Source of the DNA: Oscillospiraceae bacterium
GTDB lineage: Bacteria > Bacillota > Clostridia > Oscillospirales > QAMX01
Direction: 5' to 3'
DNA: 5,576 nt
NCBI GenBank assembly: GCA_902772625.1
Contig: CACYBP010000159.1
Coordinates: 1-5,576 of the forward strand
Shown here: positions 1 through 5,576 of the stretch, in pieces
Position numbering within the stretch: the stretch's first letter is position 1
Layout: each line of letters begins with the position of its first letter
Notes under the pieces: generated by a model
Databases searched by the model: none
What the model saw: the letters and a program-made list of their open reading frames with translations, nothing else
What the model was told of the DNA's origin: nothing
Translations under genes and position numbers: made by a program

Positions 1-831
1 GGTTCGGAATGCTTCGGCTTTGACGACGGTATCTCCGAAGACCACGATTTCGAACCGGGCTTCCTGCTTCTGCTTCCGGGGGAGGAGGAGGTCTCGCGCC
101 GGGAGGCCTTTTTGCTGGAAAGGGCATACGCGAAGCTCCCGAAGGAATTCGAGGGCGTTTCCCGCCCGCTTCTTGCGCCGGTGGGCGGCGCGAGGCGGGG
201 GGTATTGCGCGCGGACGACTTTTTCCGGGACAAGACCGGCTTCCCGGAGGGCCCCCGGACGGCGGAGGAATGGCTCCGGGTGCCCGAATACGCCCTGGCG
301 GAGGCGGTGAACGGCGAGGTGTTCTTCGACGGGCCGGGGCTTGTCAGCGAAAGGCGGGCGCGCCTTTCCCGGTATCCTGAGGACGTCCGGAAAAAGAAGC
401 TCGCGGCGAATCTTTTGCTGATGGGGCAGGCGGGGCAGTACAACTATCCCCGCACCCTGGCCCACGGCGAACGGGGGGCGGCGCAGCTCGCGCTCTTTGA
501 ATTCACCGACCGGACCATGCAGACCGTGTTTCTTCTCAACCGGGTCTACAGACCTTATTACAAGTGGAGCTTCCGGGCCATGCGCGCTCTTCCGCGCTTT
601 CCGGAGCTTGCCGACACCCTGGAATTCCTCATCACCACCGACAACGGCCCCGATCTCGCCCCGAGTAAGGCGGAGATCGTGGAGGATATCGCGGGGATGA
701 TCATCACCGCCCTTCAGGAGGAGGACCTGACGAGCGCGGTCTGCACCGATCTTGAAAAGCACGCCTATTCGGTCAACGACCGGGTGGAGGACGCCTCGCT
801 GCGCAACGCCGGGGTGCTTTACGCCCTCTGA
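1..831 (+). CDS. DUF4037 domain protein, C-terminal 276 residues (5' end outside window)
   Basis: The reading frame is open from the first base and ends at TGA 829-831, so this is a 3' fragment. The internal TTG at 112 is not the start, because the conserved domain begins upstream of it. The first visible residues, GSECFGFDDGISEDHDF, match the opening motif of DUF4037 proteins. The glycine-serine followed by spaced acidic residues (D8, D9, D14, D16 of the fragment) resembles a nucleotidyltransferase active site. That catalytic reading is inference; no reaction has been assigned to the family as far as I know. The rest is a mostly alpha-helical-looking soluble domain with aromatic and basic patches (for example VYRPYYKWSFRAMRAL, about residues 181-196) and no signal peptide or membrane segment. 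Probably only a few tens of N-terminal residues are missing. The gene stops six bases before the pheST promoter and has no terminator of its own. The family call is fairly firm; the function is unknown. Confidence 0.82.
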   Translation, partial: GSECFGFDDGISEDHDFEPGFLLLLPGEEEVSRREAFLLERAYAKLPKEFEGVSRPLLAPVGGARRGVLRADDFFRDKTGFPEGPRTAEEWLRVPEYALAEAVNGEVFFDGPGLVSERRARLSRYPEDVRKKKLAANLLLMGQAGQYNYPRTLAHGERGAAQLALFEFTDRTMQTVFLLNRVYRPYYKWSFRAMRALPRFPELADTLEFLITTDNGPDLAPSKAEIVEDIAGMIITALQEEDLTSAVCTDLEKHAYSVNDRVEDASLRNAGVLYAL

Positions 832-837
832 CCGGAC

Positions 838-866
838 TTGACAAAGCGGGAAAGGCGTGGTATACT
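838..866 (+). promoter_or_regulatory. Sigma-70/sigma-A type promoter of the pheST T-box transcript
   Basis: A perfect -35 TTGACA (838-843) is separated by exactly 17 bp from TATACT (861-866), one mismatch from the consensus -10. Transcription should start around A873. It lies just downstream of the DUF4037 stop and about 15-20 nt before the first strand of T-box stem I, which is the usual arrangement for a T-box leader. This is by far the best promoter match I found in the window. Confidence 0.88.
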
Positions 867-979
867 CTCTTCATATCGTGAAAAATGCGTGGATGGAGTT
901 TGCCCCTTTTCCGGGGCTCCGCGGATAAGAGAGGATCGCCCCGGCTGAAAGCGATCTTACGCGGAGGGAAAAGGCGGCC

Positions 980-982
980 TTC
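980..982 (+). promoter_or_regulatory. T-box specifier codon TTC (Phe)
   Basis: TTC lies in the asymmetric internal loop between helix 902-904/976-978 above and helix 895-898/984-987 below, where the specifier is expected on the descending strand of stem I. Below it, the unpaired GAT 892-894 opposite GGAG 988-991 resembles the kink-turn GA motif that follows the specifier loop. A Phe codon agrees with the pheST genes downstream. The assignment rests on a manual fold. Confidence 0.72.
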
Positions 983-1080
983 GCTCCGGAGCACGGCGCG
1001 GGAAGGGCCTCCGGGTCTGGGTAGCGCGCCGCGGGTCGTCCCGTTACAGGCGGCATGAAAGCGCCGGGAGCTCTCCCGGA

Positions 1081-1098
1081 ATTCAGGTGGTACCGCGG
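1081..1098 (+). promoter_or_regulatory. T-box core sequence / antiterminator 5' arm
   Basis: AGGTGGTACCGCGG (1085-1098) matches the nearly invariant T-box core. In the antiterminator, TCAGG 1083-1087 can pair with CCTGA 1123-1127 and GCGG 1095-1098 with CCGT 1119-1122, leaving the seven-base TGGTACC bulge (1088-1094) that binds the tRNA acceptor end. Both 3' partners lie in the ascending strand of the terminator, so the two structures exclude each other. Confidence 0.93.
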
Positions 1099-1114
1099 AA
1101 ACGCAGAAAATTCT

Positions 1115-1149
1115 GCTCCCGTCCTGACTCTGGACGGGGGCGTTTTTTT
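1115..1149 (+). terminator. T-box intrinsic terminator (regulated)
   Basis: GCTCCCGTCC (1115-1124) pairs with GGACGGGGGC (1132-1141), including one G-T wobble, around a seven-base loop. A G and seven Ts (1143-1149) follow directly. This is a strong Rho-independent terminator. It is also the first terminator met by any transcript reading through from the upstream DUF4037 gene. Confidence 0.93.
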
Positions 1150-1207
1150 GACGCGTCCCGGCGGCGGGAGACGTCCGCCGGAAAAAGAAGACCCGCTGAA
1201 AAGAAAC

Positions 1208-1249
1208 CAACGCAGAAAAAACAACGCAGAAAAAACAACGCAGAAAGGA
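1208..1249 (+). repeat. Three tandem copies of a 14-bp A-rich unit before pheS
   Basis: The unit CAACGCAGAAAAAA occurs at 1208-1221 and again, identically, at 1222-1235. A third copy at 1236-1249 differs only at its end, where it becomes AAAGGA and supplies the pheS Shine-Dalgarno. The 11-base core AACGCAGAAAA also occurs at 1100-1110 in the apical loop of the T-box antiterminator. The repeats are untranslated and likely unstructured. Slippage duplication is the simplest origin. Confidence 0.92.
1244..1249 (+). promoter_or_regulatory. Ribosome binding site that fixes the pheS start
   Basis: AAAGGA lies 8 bases before ATG 1258. It settles the start at 1258 rather than the in-frame GTG at 1087, which sits inside the T-box core. 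Confidence 0.85.
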
Positions 1250-1257
1250 AGAGAACA

Positions 1258-2331
1258 ATGGCAACGCCGGAAGAAAAGCTCCCCGCGCCGCAGGAAAACC
1301 TCACGGTGGGGGAAAGGCTCCGGGAGATCCGCGAGGAAGTGGAAAAGAAGATCGGGACCTACGAGACCTCCAAGGCCCTCTATGAGTTCCGCAAGGAGAT
1401 CCTGGACAACCGCAAGGGCAAGGTCGCCGACCTGATGAAGATCCTCAAGGACGTCCCGAAGGAGGACCGCCCCGCGGTGGGCAAGGTCATCAACGAACTG
1501 AAGGAGTGGGCGACCCAGAGGTTCCTGGAGACCGACGAGAAGATCCGGAAGATGGAGCTTCTCAAAAAGAACGCCGCTGAGGATATCGACGTCACCCTCC
1601 CCGCCCGGGAGACAGAGTTTGCGGCCCTGCATCCCGACACCCTGGTCATCAACGACCTGATCGACGTGTTCGCCGGGATGGGCTTTGAAATCTACGAGGG
1701 ACGCGAGATCGAAAACGATTACTATAACTTCACCGCTCTGAATACCCCGAAGGATCACCCCGCCCGGGATATGCAGGATACCTTCTATCTCACTGAAGAA
1801 TTCCTTCTGCGCACCCAGACCTCGGCGGGACAGATCCACGTGATGGAGGCGAAAAAGCCCCCCATCAAGATCCTCTCGCCCGGAAAGGTCTTCCGCTCGG
1901 ACGACGACGCCACCCATTCCCCGATGTTCACCCAGATGGAGGGGCTGGTGGTGGACAAGGGCATCTCGGTCTGCGATCTGCAGGGAATGCTGGATACTTT
2001 TTCCGAAAAGATCTTCGGCAAGGGCGTGAAGACCCGCCTGCGTCCGTCCTACTTCCCCTTCACCGAGCCTTCGGTGGAGGTGGACGTGTCCTGCTTCGCC
2101 TGCGGCGGCAAGGGCTGCAAGCTCTGCAAGGGCACCGGCTGGATCGAGGTGCTCGGCGCCGGGATCGTGAACCGGCACGTTCTGGAAAACTGCGGCATCG
2201 ACCCGGAGGTCTATTCGGGCTTTGCCTTCGGCATGGGCGTGGAACGCATCGCCATGCTGAAATACGGCATCAACAACATCAAGGCGCTGTTCGAATCGGA
2301 TACCCGCTTCGCATCGCAGTTCCGCGACTGA
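1258..2331 (+). CDS. pheS: Phenylalanyl-tRNA synthetase, alpha subunit (catalytic)
   Basis: This is the catalytic subunit of the cytoplasmic (alpha-beta)2 class II enzyme, which activates Phe with ATP and charges tRNA-Phe. It has 357 residues, slightly above the usual 330-350. Residues 1 to about 110 form the charged, probably coiled-coil tRNA-binding arm. The class II core follows: motif 1 region from H125, motif 2 around F212-R213 with DDDATHS (215-221) and QMEGLVVD (226-233), and motif 3 [10 protein letters not shown] (321-330) with the ATP-binding Arg330. Ala323 matches E. coli Ala294, the residue governing the size of the Phe pocket, so normal specificity is expected. An insert has four cysteines, C279, C282, C287 and C290 (C-x2-C-x4-C-x2-C), common in Firmicutes PheS and possibly metal-binding. 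The start is ATG 1258, set by the AAAGGA 8 bases upstream. The gene is under T-box control and heads the operon with pheT. Identification is secure. Confidence 0.98.
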   Translation: MATPEEKLPAPQENLTVGERLREIREEVEKKIGTYETSKALYEFRKEILDNRKGKVADLMKILKDVPKEDRPAVGKVINELKEWATQRFLETDEKIRKMELLKKNAAEDIDVTLPARETEFAALHPDTLVINDLIDVFAGMGFEIYEGREIENDYYNFTALNTPKDHPARDMQDTFYLTEEFLLRTQTSAGQIHVMEAKKPPIKILSPGKVFRSDDDATHSPMFTQMEGLVVDKGISVCDLQGMLDTFSEKIFGKGVKTRLRPSYFPFTEPSVEVDVSCFACGGKGCKLCKGTGWIEVLGAGIVNRHVLENCGIDPEVYSGFAFGMGVERIAMLKYGINNIKALFESDTRFASQFRD

Positions 2332-2335
2332 CCGG

Positions 2336-2342
2336 AAGGAGG
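2336..2342 (+). promoter_or_regulatory. Ribosome binding site of pheT
   Basis: AAGGAGG, a full-strength Shine-Dalgarno, lies in the 19-base pheS-pheT gap and 8 bases before ATG 2351. It is stronger than the pheS site, which fits independent initiation on the second gene to keep the two subunits in balance (inference). Confidence 0.92.
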
Positions 2343-2350
2343 AAAGAGAT

Positions 2351-4771
2351 ATGTTGGCACCCTTAAGCTGGCTCAGAGAGTACGTGGAGATCGACGTCTC
2401 CCCGAAGGAGCTGGAAAGAAGACTCTTTTCCGCCGGGTTCGAGGTGGAGGAGCTGATCGAGCTTGGCAAGGATATCCGCGGCGTGGTGGTGGGCAAGGTG
2501 CTTTCGGCCGAGCCGATCCCCGACACGCACATCAGCGTCTGCAAGGTGGACTGCGGCGAAAAAGGCGTCCTTCAGATCTGCTGCGGCGCCGATAACGTCC
2601 GCCCCGGCGGGAAATACCCCGTCGCCCTGGAAGGCGCCACGGTCTACGCCACCGCCCGGGATCACGTGACGGTGGAAGGCCTTATGACCATCAAAAAGGG
2701 AAAGCTGCGCGGAGAGGTTTCCGAAGGGATGCTCTGCTCCGGCGTGGAGCTCGGCCTTTCCGAGGAGCTTTATCCCGGCGCGGGCTACGTCGGGCTTCTG
2801 GTCCTTCCGGAGGACGCCGTCCCCGGCGAGGATGTCAAGCCCCTGGTGGGCCTTGACGAAGCGATCTTCGACATTGCCGTCACCGCCAACCGCCCCGACT
2901 GCCAGAGCATCGTCGGCATCGCCCGGGAGGTGGCCGCCGTTCTGGATAAGCCCTTCCGCATGCCCCCGCTCGATTACACGGAGAACGGGGAGGAGATCGA
3001 CCTCCGGGTGGAGGTGGAGGCTCCCGACCTCTGCCCCAGATATCTGGGCCATTACGTGTCCGACGTGAAGATCGGGCCGTCCCCCGCGTGGATGCAGCGC
3101 CGGCTGAAGCTGGTGGGCATCAACGCCATCTCCAACGTGGTGGATATCACCAATTACGTCCTGAAGGAATTCGGTCAGCCAATGCACGCCTTCGACCTTG
3201 CCGATCTTCAGGAGAAAAGGATCGTGGTGCGGCGCGCGAAGGCCGGGGAAGAGATCGTCACCCTGGATGAAAAGACCTTCGCCCTGAACCCCGAAAACCT
3301 CGTGATCTGCGACGGAGTCCGCCCGGTGGCCCTGGCCGGGATCATGGGCGGCCTCAATTCCGAGATCAAGGATACCACGAAGGGCGTGGTGTTCGAGGCG
3401 GCGAAATTCGCCCGGGACAACGTCCGGCGCACCTCCCGCGCCCTGGGGCAGAATTCCGATTCCTCCGCGCGTTTTGAAAAGGGCGTGGATGAATGGTCCA
3501 CCGAGACCGGCATGAAGCGCGCTCTGCATCTGGTGGAGGAGCTCGGCTGCGGACGCGTGTCCGCTTCCTCCGCCCGGGCGGCGGTCGATCCTTCCCGGAT
3601 CGAATCCCGTCCCCTGACCGTAAGCCTTAAGAAGATCGACGCGATCCTCGGGGTCGACGTGCCGCGCGGGGAGATCCTGAAGAGCCTTTCGGCCCTTTCC
3701 TTCGAGCCGAAGATCGCGGGCGACGCCCTGTCGCTCATGATCCCGGCTTGGCGGGAGGATATCGACGATCACGCCCAGGACATCGCCGAAGAGGTGGTGC
3801 GCTCCTGGGGCTACGACAACCTGAAGCCCCGGTTCCTGGACAATGCGCAGGTCACCTCCGGCGGTCTCGACGCCCGGCAGAAGAAGAGCCTGAAGCTGAA
3901 AAACACCCTGGCCAAGGCCGGCTTCTACGAATCCATTTTCTATTCCTTCTTCTCGCCGAAGGATCTGGATATGTTGCGCTTCGCGCCTGACGCCCCCGAA
4001 AGAAAGGCGATCCGCATCAAAAACCCCATCAGCGAGGATCTTTCCCTGATGCGCACCACCCTGGCTCCCTCCATGGTCAACGCCGTGGTGCGGAACCTGC
4101 GCCGGGGCAACACCGAGGGACGGTTCTTCGAGCTTGCGAATATCTTCCTCGCCGAAAAGCTCCCGCTGGAAAGCTATCCCGAGGAGCGCCTGACCCTTTC
4201 GGCCGCGGCCTTCGGCGACGGGGAGACCTTCTTCACCATGAAGAGCGCCCCCGAGGCGATCGGCAAGGCCTTCGGTGTCCGCTTCACCTATGAAAAATCC
4301 GAAAAGCCCTTCCTGCACCCCGGCATGACCGCAAGGATCTTACTCGACGGGGAAGAGGTCGGCTATCTCGGCAAGCTTTCCTACGAGGTGGCGGAGGAGC
4401 TGGCGGTGGAAAAGCCGGTGTTCGTGATGGAAATGGACGCGGCGAAGCTTCTGGAAAAGCTCACGGACGAGCTGGTCTACCGGCCGGTGCCGCGCTATCC
4501 CACCGAAAAGCGCGACCTCGCGCTGGTGACGCCGGAGGAGACCACCGCGGAAGAGGTGCGTTCGGCCATCGCGTCCTCCTCGAAATACCTCACCCGCGTT
4601 TCTCTCTTCGACGTGTACCGCTCGGCCGGCATCGGCGAGGGCAAGAAGAGCATGGCCTTCAATCTGGTCTTCACCCCCGACGATCACGAATTCACCGCGG
4701 GCGAGATCGACAAGATCGTGGAAAAGATCCTCCGGAAGCTTTCCCACACCCTCGGCATCGAGCTGCGCTGA
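2351..4771 (+). CDS. pheT: Phenylalanyl-tRNA synthetase, beta subunit (tRNA binding, editing)
   Basis: This is the large subunit of bacterial phenylalanyl-tRNA synthetase, which binds tRNA-Phe and hydrolyses mischarged Tyr-tRNA-Phe. Its 806 residues are the normal full length. Domains in order: N-terminal segment LSWLREYV (5-12); EMAP/OB tRNA-binding domain (about 40-150) with VVVGKV and CGADNVRPG; a linker with TANRPDCQSIVGIAREVAA (178-196); B3/B4 editing domain (about 210-390) with NVVDITNYV (262-270), GQPMHAFD (275-282), ALAGIMGG (327-334) and RFEKGVD (374-380); B5 domain (about 415-490) with IPAWREDID and EEVVRSWGYDN; the catalytic-like core (about 495-690) with NPISEDLSLMRTTL (558-571) and HPGMTA (656-661); and the C-terminal FDX-ACB anticodon-binding domain (about 714-806) with YPTEKRDLALV and LFDVYRSAGIGEGKKSMAF. 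The EMAP segment reads IPDTHISVCKVD instead of the common HPDADKL form, a mild variation. It is co-transcribed with pheS and followed by a terminator. Identification is secure. Confidence 0.98.
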   Translation: MLAPLSWLREYVEIDVSPKELERRLFSAGFEVEELIELGKDIRGVVVGKVLSAEPIPDTHISVCKVDCGEKGVLQICCGADNVRPGGKYPVALEGATVYATARDHVTVEGLMTIKKGKLRGEVSEGMLCSGVELGLSEELYPGAGYVGLLVLPEDAVPGEDVKPLVGLDEAIFDIAVTANRPDCQSIVGIAREVAAVLDKPFRMPPLDYTENGEEIDLRVEVEAPDLCPRYLGHYVSDVKIGPSPAWMQRRLKLVGINAISNVVDITNYVLKEFGQPMHAFDLADLQEKRIVVRRAKAGEEIVTLDEKTFALNPENLVICDGVRPVALAGIMGGLNSEIKDTTKGVVFEAAKFARDNVRRTSRALGQNSDSSARFEKGVDEWSTETGMKRALHLVEELGCGRVSASSARAAVDPSRIESRPLTVSLKKIDAILGVDVPRGEILKSLSALSFEPKIAGDALSLMIPAWREDIDDHAQDIAEEVVRSWGYDNLKPRFLDNAQVTSGGLDARQKKSLKLKNTLAKAGFYESIFYSFFSPKDLDMLRFAPDAPERKAIRIKNPISEDLSLMRTTLAPSMVNAVVRNLRRGNTEGRFFELANIFLAEKLPLESYPEERLTLSAAAFGDGETFFTMKSAPEAIGKAFGVRFTYEKSEKPFLHPGMTARILLDGEEVGYLGKLSYEVAEELAVEKPVFVMEMDAAKLLEKLTDELVYRPVPRYPTEKRDLALVTPEETTAEEVRSAIASSSKYLTRVSLFDVYRSAGIGEGKKSMAFNLVFTPDDHEFTAGEIDKIVEKILRKLSHTLGIELR

Positions 4772-4792
4772 CCCGATCACGCATCAAGATAG

Positions 4793-4825
4793 AAAAGCTC
4801 CCGGACCGCGGTCCGGGAGCTTTTT
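4793..4825. terminator. Bidirectional terminator between pheT and the alcohol dehydrogenase gene
   Basis: A perfect 32-base inverted repeat has arms at 4793-4807 and 4810-4824 around a GC centre; in RNA the loop is the CGCG at 4807-4810. The GC-rich core arm AGCTCCCGGACC is flanked by four As on the left and five Ts on the right, so each strand gives a GC hairpin followed by a U run. It lies 21 bases after the pheT stop and 14 bases after the stop of the convergent minus-strand gene, so it should end both transcripts. Confidence 0.94.
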
Positions 4826-4838
4826 GCGTGACGGGGGA

Positions 4839-5576
4839 TCAGAGGCAGGCCTTGTAGATCTCCACGATGTCGTCGTTTGTGAGGGGAACGAAGGCCTCCG
4901 AAAGGAAATTATCCACGTTGGCGTGCTCGGCCATGGCGCGGAAATGCTCGCTTGTGATGCCGAGAGCGGTGAGGTTGCCCGGGATCCCCGCCTTCCGGAA
5001 GAATTCCTCCAGGCAGGCGATGCCCGCTTCGGCCAGGGCTTCCTCATCCTCGCCCTGAAGGCCCCAGACGTTCTTCGCGAATTTCACGAAGCGCCAGGCG
5101 CAGGAGGGATCCTTTTTCAGGATGAAGCGCATCCATCTCGGCGTCAGGATGGCAAGGCCCACGCCGTGGGTGATGTCGTAGTAGGCCGAAAGCTCGTGCT
5201 CCATGGTGTGGCAGGGCCAGCCGGTGGAGGCTTTGCCGTATTCGGGGATGCCCGAGCAGGCCACCGAGGAATCGGCCATCAGGTTGGCGCGCGCCTCGTA
5301 ATTCGCGGGCTCCCGCAGGGCGATCGGCAGGTTTTTGATCACCGATTTCAGAATGGTCTCGGCGATGCCGTCGGAAAGATCGCTGTCCTGCGTGCGGGAG
5401 AAATATCCCTCGAAGACGTGGCTCATGATATCGGCCGAGCCCGCCGCGGTCTGGTAGGGGGAGACCGTGAAGGTGTAGGTGGGATCGCAGATGGAGAAGG
5501 CGGGGTAGGTGAAGGTGCCGCCCAGCTTTTCGTTGGTCTTGAGGTTGGAGATCACGGCGCTGGGATCGAATTCCGA
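4839..5576 (-). CDS. Iron-containing alcohol dehydrogenase, butanol dehydrogenase (YqhD/BDH) type, C-terminal 245 residues (5' end outside window)
   Basis: The minus-strand frame is open from the right edge to TCA 4839-4841 (TGA), so roughly the first 140-150 of about 385-395 residues are missing. The in-frame GTG at 5555 is not the start, because homology continues to the edge: the first residues SEFDPSAVISN match the conserved segment of the nucleotide-binding domain. The metal-binding helical domain is complete. D49 and H53 (DIMSH), H123 (WPCHTMEHEL) and H137 (DITHG), in fragment numbering, have almost the spacing of the metal ligands D194, H198, H267 and H281 of E. coli YqhD. The pattern HELSAYYDITHGVGLAILTP is typical of clostridial butanol dehydrogenase-like proteins. 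It is expected to reduce aldehydes to alcohols in the cytoplasm using NAD(P)H. The physiological substrate and the cofactor preference cannot be read here, since the determining residues lie upstream. It converges on pheT and is unrelated to it in function. Confidence 0.92.
   Translation of the reverse strand, partial: SEFDPSAVISNLKTNEKLGGTFTYPAFSICDPTYTFTVSPYQTAAGSADIMSHVFEGYFSRTQDSDLSDGIAETILKSVIKNLPIALREPANYEARANLMADSSVACSGIPEYGKASTGWPCHTMEHELSAYYDITHGVGLAILTPRWMRFILKKDPSCAWRFVKFAKNVWGLQGEDEEALAEAGIACLEEFFRKAGIPGNLTALGITSEHFRAMAEHANVDNFLSEAFVPLTNDDIVEIYKACL

Larger units (their letters stand above)
873..1149 (+). promoter_or_regulatory. T-box riboswitch, tRNA-Phe responsive, controlling pheST
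   Basis: This leader senses uncharged tRNA-Phe and controls transcription termination ahead of pheST. Stem I can be folded by hand: CGTG 888-891 with CACG 992-995; GGAG 895-898 with CTCC 984-987; GCC 902-904 with GGC 976-978; CCTTTTCC 905-912 with GGAAAAGG 967-974; CTCCGCG 917-923 with CGCGGAG 960-966; GATCGC 934-939 with GCGATC 951-956. An AAGAGAGG stretch (927-934) resembles the conserved distal-arm sequence. In this fold TTC (980-982) lies on the 3' side of the specifier loop and reads Phe. Next come a stem II-like pairing (996-1000 with 1025-1029), a hairpin bearing the characteristic CCGTTA sequence (1031-1046), a stem III hairpin (1064-1079), the T-box sequence (1081-1098) and the terminator. 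The TGGT bulge (1088-1091) would pair with an ACCA tRNA end, as expected for the A73 discriminator of tRNA-Phe. The T-box call is firm; helix details are hand-drawn. Confidence 0.93.
1150..1257 (+). other. Post-terminator untranslated leader of pheS
   Basis: About 108 bases separate the T-box terminator from the pheS start, and I see no gene here. The first part can form either of two competing GC-rich hairpins: CCGGCGG 1158-1164 with CCGCCGG 1175-1181, or CGTCCCG 1154-1160 with CGGGAGACG 1165-1173 (one bulged G). Neither is followed by a T run, so neither looks like a terminator; they could affect mRNA stability or simply be unselected. From 1181 the strand turns strongly purine-rich (mostly A and G) and contains the tandem repeat and the ribosome binding site. 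Confidence 0.6.

Noticed and set aside
497..700. Overlapping short plus-strand frame within the DUF4037 gene
   Set aside because: It is an out-of-frame shadow of a conserved protein, with no start signals.
1087..1257. 57-codon in-frame N-terminal extension of PheS starting at GTG 1087
   Set aside because: The GTG is inside the T-box core and the extension would run through the terminator hairpin. ATG 1258 has a proper Shine-Dalgarno and gives the normal PheS length.
773..1264. Minus-strand 163-codon frame with a hydrophobic, Phe-rich start
   Set aside because: The apparent hydrophobic N-terminus is the reverse complement of the purine-rich pheS leader and its repeats. The frame covers the promoter and T-box and resembles no family.
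1055..1435. Possible leader peptide or small gene starting at ATG 1055
   Set aside because: There is no good ribosome site, it starts within T-box structure and overlaps pheS in another frame, and it is not rich in Phe codons as a classical attenuation peptide would be.
871..2544. 557-codon open frame on the minus strand opposite the T-box, pheS and the start of pheT
   Set aside because: It lies antisense to a secure gene and a riboswitch, its translation shows no recognisable domain, and it has no promoter or ribosome site that I can see. Long antisense frames are expected in GC-rich genes.
2363..4318. 651-codon open frame on the minus strand inside pheT
   Set aside because: It is a shadow of pheT. 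The translation is rich in His, Gly, Asp and Leu, as reverse-complemented GC-rich codons produce, and it resembles no family.
4867..5058. Short plus-strand frame within the alcohol dehydrogenase gene
   Set aside because: It is antisense to the conserved C-terminal coding region of the dehydrogenase and has no supporting signal.

Overview
The window is ordinary chromosomal sequence from a GC-rich bacterium. It most likely comes from the Firmicutes, with the Clostridia as the best guess. The basis is a phenylalanine-type T-box leader in front of pheST, strong AGGAGG-type ribosome binding sites, a PheS with a four-cysteine insert of the kind common in that phylum, and a butanol-dehydrogenase-type iron alcohol dehydrogenase. 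No single feature fixes the genus.

Layout. Positions 1-831 (+) hold the C-terminal part of a DUF4037 protein, which looks like a nucleotidyltransferase-fold protein of unknown function. Six bases after its stop is a near-consensus sigma-70/sigma-A promoter (TTGACA, 17 bp, TATACT). It drives a T-box riboswitch of about 275 nt (about 873-1149) whose stem I can be folded to place a TTC (Phe) codon in the specifier loop. The leader ends in an intrinsic terminator that is mutually exclusive with the antiterminator. A further untranslated stretch of about 108 nt follows, with a GC-rich hairpin and three tandem copies of a 14-bp A-rich unit; the third copy merges into the Shine-Dalgarno. Then come pheS (1258-2331) and pheT (2351-4771), the two subunits of phenylalanyl-tRNA synthetase, 19 bp apart. 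A perfect inverted repeat (4793-4824) acts as a terminator and sits between pheT and a convergent minus-strand gene. That gene, an iron-containing alcohol dehydrogenase of the butanol dehydrogenase/YqhD type, is cut by the right edge of the window.

How it works together. When uncharged tRNA-Phe accumulates, it should pair with the TTC specifier through its anticodon and with the TGGT bulge through its ACCA end. That stabilises the antiterminator and lets RNA polymerase read into pheS and pheT, restoring charging. The DUF4037 gene has no visible terminator of its own before the pheST promoter, so its transcript probably ends at, or is gated by, the T-box. The alcohol dehydrogenase belongs to a separate, convergent transcription unit that shares the terminator.

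I saw no mobile element, CRISPR array, tRNA/rRNA gene, phage or defence gene, and nothing that amounts to a new system. The most curious detail is the 14-bp tandem repeat before pheS, whose core is also present inside the T-box antiterminator loop.
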